In this document: positions 34,132 to 43,983 of the stretch, one piece after another
Layout: every line of letters begins with the position of its first letter
Position numbering within the stretch: position 1 is the first letter of the stretch
Assembly (NCBI GenBank): GCA_031261325.1
Contig: JAISKH010000077.1
Span: forward strand, 1-64,000
DNA: 64,000 nt
Origin: Oscillospiraceae bacterium
GTDB lineage: Bacteria > Bacillota > Clostridia > Oscillospirales > Oscillospiraceae
Direction of reading: 5' to 3'
Translations under genes and position numbers: made by a program
Notes under the pieces: model-generated
What the model saw: the letters and a program-made list of their open reading frames with translations, nothing else
Database searches by the model: none
Told to the model about the DNA's origin: nothing

Positions 34132-35631
34132 CTAGCCCTCCAAGCCCTTTTCAACGATTTCATACACCGCGTTCATGTCGAGCGCGCCGCGTACCGTGTC
34201 CGCCAGCAGGTCGTACTGCTGCTCCTTATACGCGCGACTGTCCACGGCTTCCGCCGCCGTGTCAATCCCGCGGCGACGCGCGAGTATCGACACAAGCGCG
34301 GAGGCAACGCGACCGCTGTCGAACAGTCCGTGGACGTAAGTACCCGCGCAGTTGCCATGCCACGCGCCGTCGCTTACTTCCGCACCGCCGCGAGTTATGC
34401 GCGTGAGTGCGTTGTTGTCAACCTCGCTGTCGCCCATGTGAATCTCGTAACCCTCGAATTCAAGCCCCGACAGCGGCGCGAACACGCCGTCAATCCGCTC
34501 AAACCTGCCGCGCACTTGCACGGTCGTCTTTTCCTCACGGAACACCGTGTCAATCGGCAGCAAGCCCATGCCGGGCATGTTGCCGCCGTGCTCCGTGCCG
34601 TGCGGGTCGGATATGCCGCGCCCCATCATTTGATACCCGCCGCACACGCCGAAAACAAGCCCGCCGCCCTCGGCGTATTTCTTAATCGCGTCCTCAATCC
34701 CGCCCGTGCGCAGCCAGAACAGGTCGTCCATCGTGTTCTTGCTGCCGGGAATGATTATCATGTCAGGCTCGCCAAGCTCGCGGTTGTGGCGCACATACCG
34801 CACGGAAACGCCCTCAATGCGCTCAAGCGGGTTGAAGTCCGTGAAGTTCGATATGCGCGGCAGACGGATTACCGCGATGTCAAGCGCGCCGCCGCCGATG
34901 TGCGCTTCAACGCGCGCGGACACGCTGTCCTCGTCCTCAATGTCGAACCGCGCGAACGGCACAACGCCGATAATCGGCTTTTTCACCAAGTCCTCGAGCA
35001 TTTTCAGTCCCGGGCGCAGAATCTCAATGTCGCCGCGAAACTTGTTGATGATAAGCCCCTTAATCATGTCGCGCTCGTCCGGTTCAAGCAGCTCCACCGT
35101 GCCGTAAAGCGACGCGAACACGCCGCCCCTGTCAATATCGCCCGCGAGCAGGACGGGCGCGCGCGCAATTTTCGCCATGCCCATGTTCACGAAGTCGTCC
35201 TTGCGCAGGTTAATCTCGGCGGGACTGCCCGCGCCCTCGATGACGATTATGTCGTTCTCGGCGGCGAGACTCGCGTAAACCTCGCGCACCTTCGGGATAA
35301 TGTCGCTCTTCGACGCGTAGTACTCACGCGCCGTCAGGTTGCCGACAGGCTTGCCCATGATTATAACCTGCGAACCCGTGTCGCCCGTCGGCTTCAGCAA
35401 TATCGGGTTCATGCGCACGTCGGGAGGCACTCCCGCCGCTTCCGCCTGAACCGCTTGCGCGCGCCCAAGCTCAAGTCCGTCCGCCGTCACGAACGAGTTC
35501 AGCGCCATGTTCTGCGACTTGAACGGCGCGACGCGGTACCCGTCCTGCCGAAATATGCGGCACAGCGCCGCCGTCAGTATGCTCTTGCCCGCGTTGGAAG
35601 CGGTGCCCTGAACCATTATCGCCTTTGCCAT
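34132..35631 (-). CDS. cobQ: Cobyric acid synthase
   Basis: A 499-residue glutamine-dependent amidotransferase (CobQ/CbiP) that amidates carboxylates b, d, e and g. The N-terminal dethiobiotin-synthetase-like domain has GTASNAGKS as P-loop (8-17); the C-terminal class I glutaminase domain has the nucleophile in GVCGGYQMMG near residue 334. GGAGGGC precedes the ATG. Stop and start with neighbours are within a few bases. Confidence 0.95.
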   Translation of the reverse strand: MAKAIMVQGTASNAGKSILTAALCRIFRQDGYRVAPFKSQNMALNSFVTADGLELGRAQAVQAEAAGVPPDVRMNPILLKPTGDTGSQVIIMGKPVGNLTAREYYASKSDIIPKVREVYASLAAENDIIVIEGAGSPAEINLRKDDFVNMGMAKIARAPVLLAGDIDRGGVFASLYGTVELLEPDERDMIKGLIINKFRGDIEILRPGLKMLEDLVKKPIIGVVPFARFDIEDEDSVSARVEAHIGGGALDIAVIRLPRISNFTDFNPLERIEGVSVRYVRHNRELGEPDMIIIPGSKNTMDDLFWLRTGGIEDAIKKYAEGGGLVFGVCGGYQMMGRGISDPHGTEHGGNMPGMGLLPIDTVFREEKTTVQVRGRFERIDGVFAPLSGLEFEGYEIHMGDSEVDNNALTRITRGGAEVSDGAWHGNCAGTYVHGLFDSGRVASALVSILARRRGIDTAAEAVDSRAYKEQQYDLLADTVRGALDMNAVYEIVEKGLEG

Positions 35632-36714
35632 TTATTTGCCCTCCGTTATGTCTTTCAGCGCTTTCAGCAGCGCGTCGTTATCCTCCGTACTCCGCACAGC
35701 CGCGCGGTAAAACGTGCCGTCAAGCCCCGCGTAATTGCCGCAGGTGCGTATCAATATCCCACGCGCGGCAAGCTCCGCCGCGAGGTCGGTTTTGAGCGCG
35801 CTTATAATCAGCAGATAGTTCGCCGCGCCGTCAAACACCGTGAAGCCCAAGGCTTTCAGCCCGTCCGACAGGCGTGAACGCTCCCGCGCGACGTACTCGC
35901 GGCTCTCCCGCGCGAACTCCCGCTCACCGAGCGCGGCAATGCCGCACGCCTGCGCGATGCCGGACACAGCCCACGGCGGACCCGCGTCGTACAGCCGCCG
36001 CATCAGCCCCGCGTCGGCGCACGCGCAGTAACCGAGCCGCACGCCCGGCATCGCGTAAAGCTTCGTAAACGAGCGCAGAATCACGATATTCGAGTGCGCC
36101 GCAAGGTGCCGCCGCACGGAATATTCCTCCGGCGCGTCAATGAAGTCGTTGAAGCACTCGTCAACAATCAGATACGCGCCCGACTTTGCGCACCGCTCCG
36201 CGAGCCTAAGAAGCAGCTCGGGCGGCGTTAAAACCCCCGTTGGGTTGTTCGGGTTGCAGACGTAAACCGCGTCCGCGCCGTCCGCCGCGCCGAGAATCGC
36301 GTCAGTCACGCGGAACCCGTCGCGCTCAAGCAGCGCGTGCCGCCGAACCTCACAGCCGACGGCGTTCAGCGAACCCTCATACTCCGAAAACGTCGGAGCC
36401 GTAACGAGCGCGGCTCGCGGCTTGAGCGCGACAGCAAGGCGAAAGATAACGTCCGCCGCGCCGTTGCCGCAGAAGAACCACTCGCGGGGTAAGCCCTCGG
36501 CGCGTGACAGCGCGTCGCGCAGCATGCGGCAATGCGGGTCGGGGTAAGCCGCGCAATCGTCCACCGCCGCAATTGCCGCGGCTTTCACGGACGCGGGCAT
36601 ACCCAGCGGGTTGATGTTCGCGGAGAAGTCGAGCGGCGTTTTCCCGCCGTGCGCCAGCGCGTAGGTCAGAATGTCGCCGCCATGAGCGGTTACAGGCGTG
36701 ATATTTCCCGTCAT
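35632..36714 (-). CDS. cobD: Threonine-phosphate decarboxylase CobD
   Basis: A 360-residue PLP-dependent class I/II aminotransferase-fold enzyme that makes (R)-1-amino-2-propanol phosphate for the cobalamin arm. Features: DFSANINPLGMP near 30-41, CNPNNPTGVL around 162, DECFNDF, and the PLP lysine in SFTKLYAMPG. HisC-like aminotransferases are close relatives, but the SANINPLG start and operon place favour CobD. I chose ATG at 36714, with GGAGG 7 nt upstream and a 4-nt overlap with cbiB; the longer ORF upstream overlaps cbiB and is not supported. Confidence 0.92.
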   Translation of the reverse strand: MTGNITPVTAHGGDILTYALAHGGKTPLDFSANINPLGMPASVKAAAIAAVDDCAAYPDPHCRMLRDALSRAEGLPREWFFCGNGAADVIFRLAVALKPRAALVTAPTFSEYEGSLNAVGCEVRRHALLERDGFRVTDAILGAADGADAVYVCNPNNPTGVLTPPELLLRLAERCAKSGAYLIVDECFNDFIDAPEEYSVRRHLAAHSNIVILRSFTKLYAMPGVRLGYCACADAGLMRRLYDAGPPWAVSGIAQACGIAALGEREFARESREYVARERSRLSDGLKALGFTVFDGAANYLLIISALKTDLAAELAARGILIRTCGNYAGLDGTFYRAAVRSTEDNDALLKALKDITEGK

Positions 36715-37670
36715 AAAAGCACCTCCCAAGCCGCGCGAGCGGCACAGCACAGCGCGAGCGCGATGACTGCGGTTGCGTACATAAGCCTGTTCACGCGGCG
36801 AATGTCGCCCGCCGTCGGTTGTCTCGCGTCGTCGCCGATTGTCGGTTTTTCCTTGAAAACGCCCGAATATCGCGCGCCGCCGCCGAGTTGAATGCCGAGC
36901 GCGCCCGCGCAAGCCGCTTCCGTGTGCGCAGAGTTCGGGCTTGGGTGATTGCGCCTGTCGCGGCGCAGAATCCGCGCGGAGCCGCCGCCGTCCATGCCAA
37001 TAAGCCATGCGGCGAGAACCATGAGAACGCCCGAAATTCGCGCGGGAATAAAGTTCAGCGCGTCGTCCGCCCGCGCGGAAAACCGCCCGAAAAACATGTA
37101 ACGCTCGTTTTTGTAACCGACCATCGAGTCAAGCGTGCTCGCCGCCTTGAACAGAAAACACAGCGGCGCGCCGCCGAGCGCGAGGCAGAGCAGCGGCGAC
37201 ACAACGCCGTCTGTCGTGTTCTCCGCGACCGTCTCAATCGCGGCGCGCGCGACGGCGGCTTCGTCCAAGTCCTCCGTGTCGCGCCCGACAATCCACGACA
37301 GCTTATGCCGCGCCGTCTCAAGGTCGCCCGCCTCAAGCGCGCGGCACACGTCCATGCTCTGCGCTTTCAGCGAACGCGCGGCGAGCAGTCGGTAGGCGAA
37401 CCACGCTTCCAGCGCGAGCCACAGCCAATAGCCGACGCGCAGCGCGAGCAGCAGAATCGCCGCCGACACGCCGAATGACAGCCCGCAGGTCAGAACCCAC
37501 AATATCGCGCCGCCGATGAACTCGCCGCGCGGCGTTTTCGGCAAAATTCCGCGCAGAAAACGCTCCAAAAGCGTAATGAGTTTGCCGATTATGACGACGG
37601 GGTGCGGTATGCGTCTCGGGTCGCCGAGCGCGAAGTCGAGCAAGAACCCGAGCGCGATTGCAACAGCCAT
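36711..37670 (-). CDS. cbiB: Adenosylcobinamide-phosphate synthase CbiB
   Basis: A 319-residue membrane protein that joins the aminopropanol (phosphate) arm to (adenosyl)cobyric acid. The start LGFLLDFALGDPRRIPHPV, the ETVAENTTDGVVSPLL motif and the SMVGYKNERY motif are conserved signatures, as is NSAHTEAACAGALG. About five hydrophobic helices. GGGGAGGG precedes the ATG. It acts with the product of the next gene, cobD. Confidence 0.94.
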   Translation of the reverse strand: MAVAIALGFLLDFALGDPRRIPHPVVIIGKLITLLERFLRGILPKTPRGEFIGGAILWVLTCGLSFGVSAAILLLALRVGYWLWLALEAWFAYRLLAARSLKAQSMDVCRALEAGDLETARHKLSWIVGRDTEDLDEAAVARAAIETVAENTTDGVVSPLLCLALGGAPLCFLFKAASTLDSMVGYKNERYMFFGRFSARADDALNFIPARISGVLMVLAAWLIGMDGGGSARILRRDRRNHPSPNSAHTEAACAGALGIQLGGGARYSGVFKEKPTIGDDARQPTAGDIRRVNRLMYATAVIALALCCAARAAWEVLL

Positions 37671-37673
37671 GCC

Positions 37674-39038
37674 CTAAACCCTCCCCGTTTGCGAATATTC
37701 CGAGCACGCGAGCACAAACCGCGCCGCCGCTGCGCTTTCGCCCGCGAAATTCAGGTGCGGATAACCGGCGTACAGCGTCGTGTTCGCGTGGACGGAGGTT
37801 GCCGACGCGGGCTTATTCGGCTTTGCGAGACTGAAGTCCGCGCCCTCATCGTCACTCTCCGAATAGTGAAATTCGTGCGCGCGAATAGTTTCCCCCTTGC
37901 GGCAGAGCAGGTTGTCGCGTTCCGCCGTCATCGTGAAGTAGCCGAACCGCCGCAGTCGCGCCGTCATGCGCACCTCACCGCGCAGCGCGCCGACCATCGG
38001 GTAGCCGTCAATCCGCTCGTGCAGGTACATGAACCCGCCGCACTCCGCGACAGTCGGCATTCCGCATGTGACCGCGCGCCGAATCGCGTCAAGCATGGGT
38101 TTGTTTGCCGCGAGTTGCTCCAAATAAAGCTCGGGGTACCCGCCGCACAGGTACAGCCCCGAACAGCCCGCGGGCAGCGACGCGTCGCGTATCGGCGAGA
38201 ACTCAACAAGCTCCGCTCCGTGCCGCCGCAGCTCGTCCATGCCGTCCTCATATCGGAAGCAGAAAGCCGCGTCACTCGCGACGGCGATTCGCGCTTTTGC
38301 GGGTAAGTGCGGCGCAATTGTCGGCGCGGCGAGTGGGGGAGCGGCGCCCGCGAGCGAAAGCAGCGCGTCGAGGTCGAGGTTATCCTCCGCCGCACGCGCC
38401 AGAAGCTGCAGCTTCGCGCGTAAATCCTCAATTTCGCCCGCCGTTACAAGTCCGAGGTGGCGGCTCTCAAGCTCCGCCCCGCGCACACGCGGCAGCCCGC
38501 CGAGGACGGAAAGCCCTGTCTCGCCCTCAATAATATCCCTGTAATACGCGGTCGAACCGGCGGAAACGCCGTTCAGAATCACGGCTTTCAGCGTGTTCTC
38601 GCGAAAACCCGAATACCCGCGAACCATCGCCGCGACGGACAGCGACATGCCGCTCGGGTCAACGACGAGAATCGACGGCGTGTCCGTCAGCCGCGCTATG
38701 TCCGCCGCGGAACCTTCATCGGTGCGCGGCGACAACCCGTCGTAAAACCCCATCACGCCCTCTATAACCGCAATGTCGCCGTCCGCGCCGTTCCGCGCGA
38801 GCAGTCGCGGTATGCTCTCGCGCCCCGTGAGGAACGCGTCCAAATTCCGCGCGGGCGCGCCTGTGACGCGGCTGTGGAACATCGGGTCGATGTAGTCGGG
38901 ACCGCTCTTGAACGCTCGCGGGCGCATGCCGCGCTCAATCAGCGCGCGCAATACGGCGCAGACGACGGTCGTCTTGCCGCAACCGCTGTGCGTTCCCGCA
39001 ATCATGACGCGCGGCAAATTCACAGTTTTCATATTCAT
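37674..39038 (-). CDS. cbiA: Cobyrinate a,c-diamide synthase CbiA
   Basis: A 454-residue ATP- and glutamine-dependent amidotransferase for carboxylates a and c. The P-loop GTHSGCGKTT is at about 15-24; the glutaminase domain has the nucleophile in VAECGGFMYLHE near residue 330. The start overlaps the CbiET stop by 4 nt (ATGA). An in-frame ATG two codons later is possible. Length is typical. Confidence 0.95.
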   Translation of the reverse strand: MNMKTVNLPRVMIAGTHSGCGKTTVVCAVLRALIERGMRPRAFKSGPDYIDPMFHSRVTGAPARNLDAFLTGRESIPRLLARNGADGDIAVIEGVMGFYDGLSPRTDEGSAADIARLTDTPSILVVDPSGMSLSVAAMVRGYSGFRENTLKAVILNGVSAGSTAYYRDIIEGETGLSVLGGLPRVRGAELESRHLGLVTAGEIEDLRAKLQLLARAAEDNLDLDALLSLAGAAPPLAAPTIAPHLPAKARIAVASDAAFCFRYEDGMDELRRHGAELVEFSPIRDASLPAGCSGLYLCGGYPELYLEQLAANKPMLDAIRRAVTCGMPTVAECGGFMYLHERIDGYPMVGALRGEVRMTARLRRFGYFTMTAERDNLLCRKGETIRAHEFHYSESDDEGADFSLAKPNKPASATSVHANTTLYAGYPHLNFAGESAAAARFVLACSEYSQTGRV

Positions 39039-40225
39039 TCGCCACCGCCCGATATGATGAACACGGGGTTCATGCCTGTCAGCATTCGGTATCCGCCGAC
39101 CTGCCGCGTCCGCGCGGCGGACACCTGCGTGACCTCAACCGTCAGCCCCAAATCCTCAAGCGTCGTCACAGCTTCGTGCAGCGTCTCAAGCGTTATCGCC
39201 GTCACGACGACGCGCAGCTTGGGGTTGCGGGCGAACAGCGGCGCGAGAATGTCGCGCAGTCGCCCGCCGCTCCCGCCGACGAACACGCGGTCGGGCGTGG
39301 GCAACTCGTCAAGCCCGTCGGGCGCGTTCGCGGCGACAATTTCGACGTTGTACGCGCCCGTTTTCTCGCGATTTTCCGCTAGCAGCCGCAAGGCTTCCGC
39401 GTCGCGCTCGACGGCGATTACACGCCCGCGACAGGCGCGCCGCGCGAACTCCATAGAGCACGAACCCGTTCCCGCGCCGATGTCAAGCACCGTGTCCCCG
39501 CGCGAGATGCGCAGCTTCGCCGCCGCGAGCCAACGTACTTCCTCTTTCGTCATCGGTGCGTCGCCGCGAGCGAAATCCGCGTCGCGCAGCGGCATGTCGG
39601 GGCTTACAAACGCGGGGTTTTCGAGCAGCATGACGGACATTTCGGCGGTCGCGATACCCGCTAGCTCCGCCGCCGTGCCGCATATTATCCGCTCGCCGTC
39701 CATCGAGAGGTTTTCCCCGATTCGCACGCTGACAAAGCCGAGACCCGCGTCCGTCAGCCGCGAGCAGACCTCGCCCGCGCCGTTTTGATGCCCGCCCGTG
39801 AGCGCAAGCACCTTGGGGCAGTACGAAACCGCGCCGAGAATCGGTGTGTCGCGCCCGTGCAGGCTGATAAGCTCCGCGTCGTCCCACCGAGTTTGCAGCT
39901 TCGCGCAAAAGTATTGCAGACTGCCGACGCCCGTCAGGACGCGCACCTCGCCATGCTCCGATAGTTGCGGAATCAGCGTCCGCGCGGCGGAGAAAAACCC
40001 CGTGTCGCCCGATACGAGCACCGCCACGTCGCCGTTCGAGCTAATTGCGCGCGCCGCCGTGTCGGAGTAAGCCGCGACCTCAATGTCCGCGCGCAATGTG
40101 CCGAGTTCCCGCGCAATCCGCGCCGTGGCAATGACCGCGCCGCAACGCGCGATTGCGTCCTCCGCTTCGCGCGTCAGGCATTGCGCCGAGCCGGGACCCG
40201 CGCCGATAATGTAAAAAGTTCTCAC
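39035..40225 (-). CDS. cbiET: Fused cobalt-precorrin-7 C5/C15 methyltransferase CbiE-CbiT
   Basis: A 396-residue bifunctional enzyme. The N-terminal CbiE half (about 1-195) is a tetrapyrrole methylase with IIGAGPGSAQCLT; the C-terminal CbiT half (about 205-396) is a Rossmann methyltransferase with VLDIGAGTGSCSMEFAR and decarboxylates the C12 side chain while methylating C15. The same fusion is CobL in the aerobic route. GTG at 40225 has GGAGG 4 nt upstream and overlaps hemL by 4 nt. Confidence 0.94.
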   Translation of the reverse strand: MRTFYIIGAGPGSAQCLTREAEDAIARCGAVIATARIARELGTLRADIEVAAYSDTAARAISSNGDVAVLVSGDTGFFSAARTLIPQLSEHGEVRVLTGVGSLQYFCAKLQTRWDDAELISLHGRDTPILGAVSYCPKVLALTGGHQNGAGEVCSRLTDAGLGFVSVRIGENLSMDGERIICGTAAELAGIATAEMSVMLLENPAFVSPDMPLRDADFARGDAPMTKEEVRWLAAAKLRISRGDTVLDIGAGTGSCSMEFARRACRGRVIAVERDAEALRLLAENREKTGAYNVEIVAANAPDGLDELPTPDRVFVGGSGGRLRDILAPLFARNPKLRVVVTAITLETLHEAVTTLEDLGLTVEVTQVSAARTRQVGGYRMLTGMNPVFIISGGGE

Positions 40226-41505
40226 AATACCTCCGCAAACGCCGCGCGAGCCGCGCGAATCGTCCGTGCAATATCCGCGCCCGAGTGCGCGCTTGAGACG
40301 AACATCGCCTCATAACGCGAGGGCGGCAGATAAACCCCGCGCCGCAGCATCGCGTGGAACCACGCGGCGTACAGCTCGCCGTTACTGCGCGAAGCCGCGT
40401 CGAAGTCACGGATTTGCTCGCCCGTAAAAAATACCGTCATGAGCGAGCCGACGCGGTTCACCGTCACAGGTACGCCGACCTTTGAGGCGGCAGCCGCAAG
40501 TCCGTCCGCAAGCAGGGCACACGCGCCGTCAATCGTGTCATAAACCTCGCGGTGCTCATTGAGGTGCCGCAATTGCGCAAGTCCCGCCGCCATCGCGACG
40601 GGGTTGCCCGACAGCGTTCCAGCCTGATACACATCGCCGAGCGGCGCGACATGCGCCATAAGCTCGCGCCGACCGCCGAACGCACCGACAGGCATTCCGC
40701 CGCCGATAATCTTCCCGAACGTCACAAGGTCGGCGGCTACGCCGTACTTCTCCTGCGCACCGCCGGGCGCGAGCCGAAAGCCCGTTATCACCTCGTCAAA
40801 GAGCAGCAGCGCGCCGTTTTTGTCGCACAGCGCGCGCAATCCCGCAAGGAAACCGTCCGCGGGCGCGACGACGCCCATGTTAGCCGCGACGGGTTCGACA
40901 ATCACTGCCGCGACCTCGCTCGGGTTCGCGTCAAACAGCGCGGCGACACTCGCCAAATCGTTATAGCGCGCCGTCAACGTCAGCGACGCGGTGCCGTCTG
41001 GCACGCCGCCCGAATCGGGCTTGCCGAATGTCAGCGCGCCGGAGCCGGCTTTTACGAGCATCGCGTCGCTGTGCCCGTGATAGCAGCCCTCAAACTTAAT
41101 CAGCTTTTCGCGACCCGTCGCCCGACGAGCGACGCGCACCGCGCTCATAACAGCTTCCGTACCGCTGGAGGTCATGCGCACCGTTTCCAATCCGTGAACC
41201 ATGGCGCACATCAGCTCCGCGACGTTAACCTCGTCCTCACACGGCGCGCCGAAGCTCAGTCCGTGCCGCGCCGCACGCTCCACCGCCGCGCGAATGTCGG
41301 GGTGATTGTGCCCGAGAATCAGCGGTCCCCACGAGCATACATAGTCAATGTAGCTCGCGCCGTCCGCGTCGGTTATGCGGCTGCCGCGCCCCGACGACAT
41401 GAATTTCGGCGTTCCGCCCACCGCGCCGAACGCGCGCACGGGGCTGTTTACCCCACCGGGCAGAACGCACTTTGCCCGCTCAAAAAGCTCCTCTGATACG
41501 CTCAA
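40222..41505 (-). CDS. hemL: Glutamate-1-semialdehyde 2,1-aminomutase
   Basis: A 427-residue PLP enzyme that converts glutamate-1-semialdehyde to 5-aminolevulinate, second step of the C5 pathway. PGGVNSPVRAF near residue 15, LLFDEVITGFR and the PLP-lysine motif TFGKIIGGGMPVGA identify it. I chose TTG at 41505: it gives the usual length, overlaps the hemB stop (TTGA), and has AAAGGG upstream. The 33 extra residues of the longer frame lie inside hemB and are not supported. Confidence 0.95.
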   Translation of the reverse strand: MSVSEELFERAKCVLPGGVNSPVRAFGAVGGTPKFMSSGRGSRITDADGASYIDYVCSWGPLILGHNHPDIRAAVERAARHGLSFGAPCEDEVNVAELMCAMVHGLETVRMTSSGTEAVMSAVRVARRATGREKLIKFEGCYHGHSDAMLVKAGSGALTFGKPDSGGVPDGTASLTLTARYNDLASVAALFDANPSEVAAVIVEPVAANMGVVAPADGFLAGLRALCDKNGALLLFDEVITGFRLAPGGAQEKYGVAADLVTFGKIIGGGMPVGAFGGRRELMAHVAPLGDVYQAGTLSGNPVAMAAGLAQLRHLNEHREVYDTIDGACALLADGLAAAASKVGVPVTVNRVGSLMTVFFTGEQIRDFDAASRSNGELYAAWFHAMLRRGVYLPPSRYEAMFVSSAHSGADIARTIRAARAAFAEVL

Positions 41506-42485
41506 CCTATATCGCCCTTTCTTATCGCCCGCGCAATTTCGGGCGCGAAATATGAAATCAGCATGTCCGCGCCCGCGCGGTAAACGCCGATTGCCGTCTC
41601 GCACATGACGGCGTACTCGTCAATCAGCCCCGCCGCCGCCGCCGACTTAATCATCGCGTACTCGCCGCTTACGGAATACGCCGCCAGCGGCAGGTTCGTC
41701 CGCGCGCGCACGGCGGCAATCACGTCGAGATAGCTCATCGCGGGCTTGACCATCAGCATGTCCGCACCCTCGTCCTCGTCCAATGCCGCCTCGCGCAGAG
41801 CCTCCCGCGCGTTGTGGTAATCCATCTGATACGCACGCCTGTCGCCAAAGGCGGGAGCGGACTGCGCCGCCTCGCGGAACGGTCCGTAAAAGCCCGACGC
41901 GTACTTGACGGCGTAGGAGAGTATCAGCGTGTCGGTTAACCCCGTCGCGTCAAGCCCCGCGCGAATCGCGCCGACGCGGAAGTCCATCATGTCACTCGGC
42001 GCGACAATGTCCGCGCCCGCCAGAGCGTGCGAGATTGCCGTTTTAGTCAGCAGCTCCAGCGTTTTGTCGTTTTTGACCGCGCCGTTTTCGACGACGCCGC
42101 AATGCCCGTGCGACGTATATTCGCACAGGCACACGTCGGAAATGAGCAGCGCGTCGGGGAAGTCGCGACGCAGCGCGCGCAAAGCGAGTTGCACCGCGCC
42201 GTCCTCCGCCCACGCGCCGGAGCCAAGCTCGTCCTTGCGCTCGGGCAATCCGAACAGCAGGAACTTACCGACGCCCGCGTCAACGCAGTCCGCGACCGCC
42301 GCGCCAACCGTGTCCGCCGAATAGTGGTACTGCCCCGGCATGGAGGAAATTTCGCGCCGAACGCCGCTGCCCTCCGTGATGAACAGCGGGAAAATCAGGC
42401 TTTTTTCCGACACGCGCGTCTCTCGCGCAAGCTCGCGCACGGGTGCGCTGACGCGCAGTCTGCGCGGTCTTTTCGTAATGTCCAT
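41502..42485 (-). CDS. hemB: Porphobilinogen synthase (ALA dehydratase)
   Basis: A 327-residue enzyme joining two ALA molecules to porphobilinogen. The zinc-binding motif DVCLCEYTSHGHCG lies at about 116-129; the Schiff-base lysines are in ALRYAVKYAS-like SYAVKYAS (~195) and MVKPAMSYLD (~248). It starts 2 nt after the cobA-hemD stop with GGAGGG as ribosome site. Confidence 0.96.
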   Translation of the reverse strand: MDITKRPRRLRVSAPVRELARETRVSEKSLIFPLFITEGSGVRREISSMPGQYHYSADTVGAAVADCVDAGVGKFLLFGLPERKDELGSGAWAEDGAVQLALRALRRDFPDALLISDVCLCEYTSHGHCGVVENGAVKNDKTLELLTKTAISHALAGADIVAPSDMMDFRVGAIRAGLDATGLTDTLILSYAVKYASGFYGPFREAAQSAPAFGDRRAYQMDYHNAREALREAALDEDEGADMLMVKPAMSYLDVIAAVRARTNLPLAAYSVSGEYAMIKSAAAAGLIDEYAVMCETAIGVYRAGADMLISYFAPEIARAIRKGDIG

Positions 42486-42486
42486 A

Positions 42487-43983
42487 TCATTTGCCCTCCA
42501 AAATCACATTAACAAGCTCGTCAATCGTCGCGTTCCGCGCGGTGAGTGTCCGAAATCCGCGCCCGCGAGCCGCCGCCGCCGTCGCGGAGCCGATACACGC
42601 CGCCGTCACGGACGAAAAATCCTCGCCAGCGAGCGACTCGGCGAAGCCGCGCACGGTTGACGCGCTCGTAAAGCACACGTAATCGAGCGATTTATCGCGC
42701 AGAGCCGCCGCCATAACGTCGCGCTTTGCGGAGACGCAGCGCGTCCGATAAACGGCAATGTCGTCGTGCGCAACGCCCGATTTGCCCAGAACGTCGCGCA
42801 GCTCCTCCGTGCCGTCCTCGGCGCGGAAGATTAGCGCGCGTTCGTCGCGCCCAATTCGTTTCGCCAGACCCTCCGCAAGTGCCGCCGCGCTGTACCGCTC
42901 GGGCACGAAGTCAGCCGTAAGTCCGAGCTTTTCCAGCTCCGCCGCGGTTGCGGCGCCAACCGCCGCAAGCTTTACAGGCGCGAGTTTGCGCGAGTCCGCG
43001 CCAAGCTCACGTAACAGCGCGGCGAGTGAGCGCACGCCCTCGGGGCTTGTCAGCGCGAGCCACTTATAACTCGAAATGCGGTTCAGCGCACCCGTTGCCG
43101 CCGCGTTGTCCGCGATGTGCTCCGTCTCAATGCACGGGTACGCAATCACCTCCGCGCCCAGCGCGCGCAGCTTGTCCGTAAGCGTTCCCGCACTACCGCG
43201 CGGGCGAGTGACGGCGATTCGCTTGCCCCTCAGCGGCAACGCGCCGAACCAATCAAATCTTTTGCCCAGCGCGCAGACCTTGCCGACAACGAGTAGCGCG
43301 GGGCTTACGACTTCACGTTCTTTCGCGAGTGCGTAAATGTCCGAAACTGCGCCGAGCGTAACGCGTTGATTCGGGCGTGTGCCGTTTTCGATAATCGCGG
43401 ACGGCGTGTCTCCCGCAATTCCCGCCGCGACAAGCCCGCCCGTAATCTCGCCCATTGTCGCGACGCCCATGAGAAAAACGAGCGTCCCGCCGGTTTTAAC
43501 GAGCGCGGAGTAGTCAATAGACAGCTCGCCGCCAGCCCGCGCGTGACCTGTCACGACGTGCACCGACGAGCAAAAGTCGCGGTGCGTCACGGGTATGCCC
43601 GCGTATGCGGGTACGGCGAAAGCCGACGTTATACCGGGCACGACCTCAAATTCAACGCCGTTCTGCTGCGGCAGCTCCAATTCCTCGCCGCCGCGCCCGA
43701 ACAGAAACGGGTCCCCGCCCTTTAGCCGCACGACGAGCTTGCCGTCCAACGCGTATCGCAACAGCAGTTCGTTAATCTGCTCCTGCGGAACGGAGTGCTC
43801 ACCGCTCCGTTTGCCGACGAAAACGCGCTCCGCGTTTGGCGGCACCATGTCCAGAATTTCGTCCGACACAAGTCGGTCGTACACCACGACCTCGGCGGAG
43901 CGAATCGCCTCCGCGCCGCGCAATGTGAGCAATCCGGGGTCGCCGGGACCCGCGCCGACGAGAATAACCTTTCCTTTACCCAT
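42487..43983 (-). CDS. cobA-hemD: Fused uroporphyrinogen-III methyltransferase / synthase (CobA-HemD)
   Basis: A 498-residue two-domain protein. The N-terminal SUMT domain (about 1-245, with VGAGPGDPGLLTLRG, VVRLKGGDPFLFGRG and VPGITSA) methylates uroporphyrinogen III at C2 and C7 to precorrin-2. The C-terminal HemD domain (about 250-498, with IAVTRPRG and LTSPEGV) cyclises hydroxymethylbilane. The fusion channels product to the siroheme/B12 branch and is known in Clostridia. ATG at 43983 has GAGGGGG upstream and overlaps hemC by 8 nt; the longer ORF start is unsupported. Confidence 0.95.
   Translation of the reverse strand: MGKGKVILVGAGPGDPGLLTLRGAEAIRSAEVVVYDRLVSDEILDMVPPNAERVFVGKRSGEHSVPQEQINELLLRYALDGKLVVRLKGGDPFLFGRGGEELELPQQNGVEFEVVPGITSAFAVPAYAGIPVTHRDFCSSVHVVTGHARAGGELSIDYSALVKTGGTLVFLMGVATMGEITGGLVAAGIAGDTPSAIIENGTRPNQRVTLGAVSDIYALAKEREVVSPALLVVGKVCALGKRFDWFGALPLRGKRIAVTRPRGSAGTLTDKLRALGAEVIAYPCIETEHIADNAAATGALNRISSYKWLALTSPEGVRSLAALLRELGADSRKLAPVKLAAVGAATAAELEKLGLTADFVPERYSAAALAEGLAKRIGRDERALIFRAEDGTEELRDVLGKSGVAHDDIAVYRTRCVSAKRDVMAAALRDKSLDYVCFTSASTVRGFAESLAGEDFSSVTAACIGSATAAAARGRGFRTLTARNATIDELVNVILEGK

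Noticed and set aside
34330-35877. 515-codon plus-strand ORF opposite cobQ
   Set aside because: Shadow of cobQ on the other strand; no domain and no ribosome site of note.
38457-39788. 443-codon plus-strand ORF opposite cbiA and cbiET
   Set aside because: Antisense shadow of two clear enzymes with an Arg/Ser-rich product.
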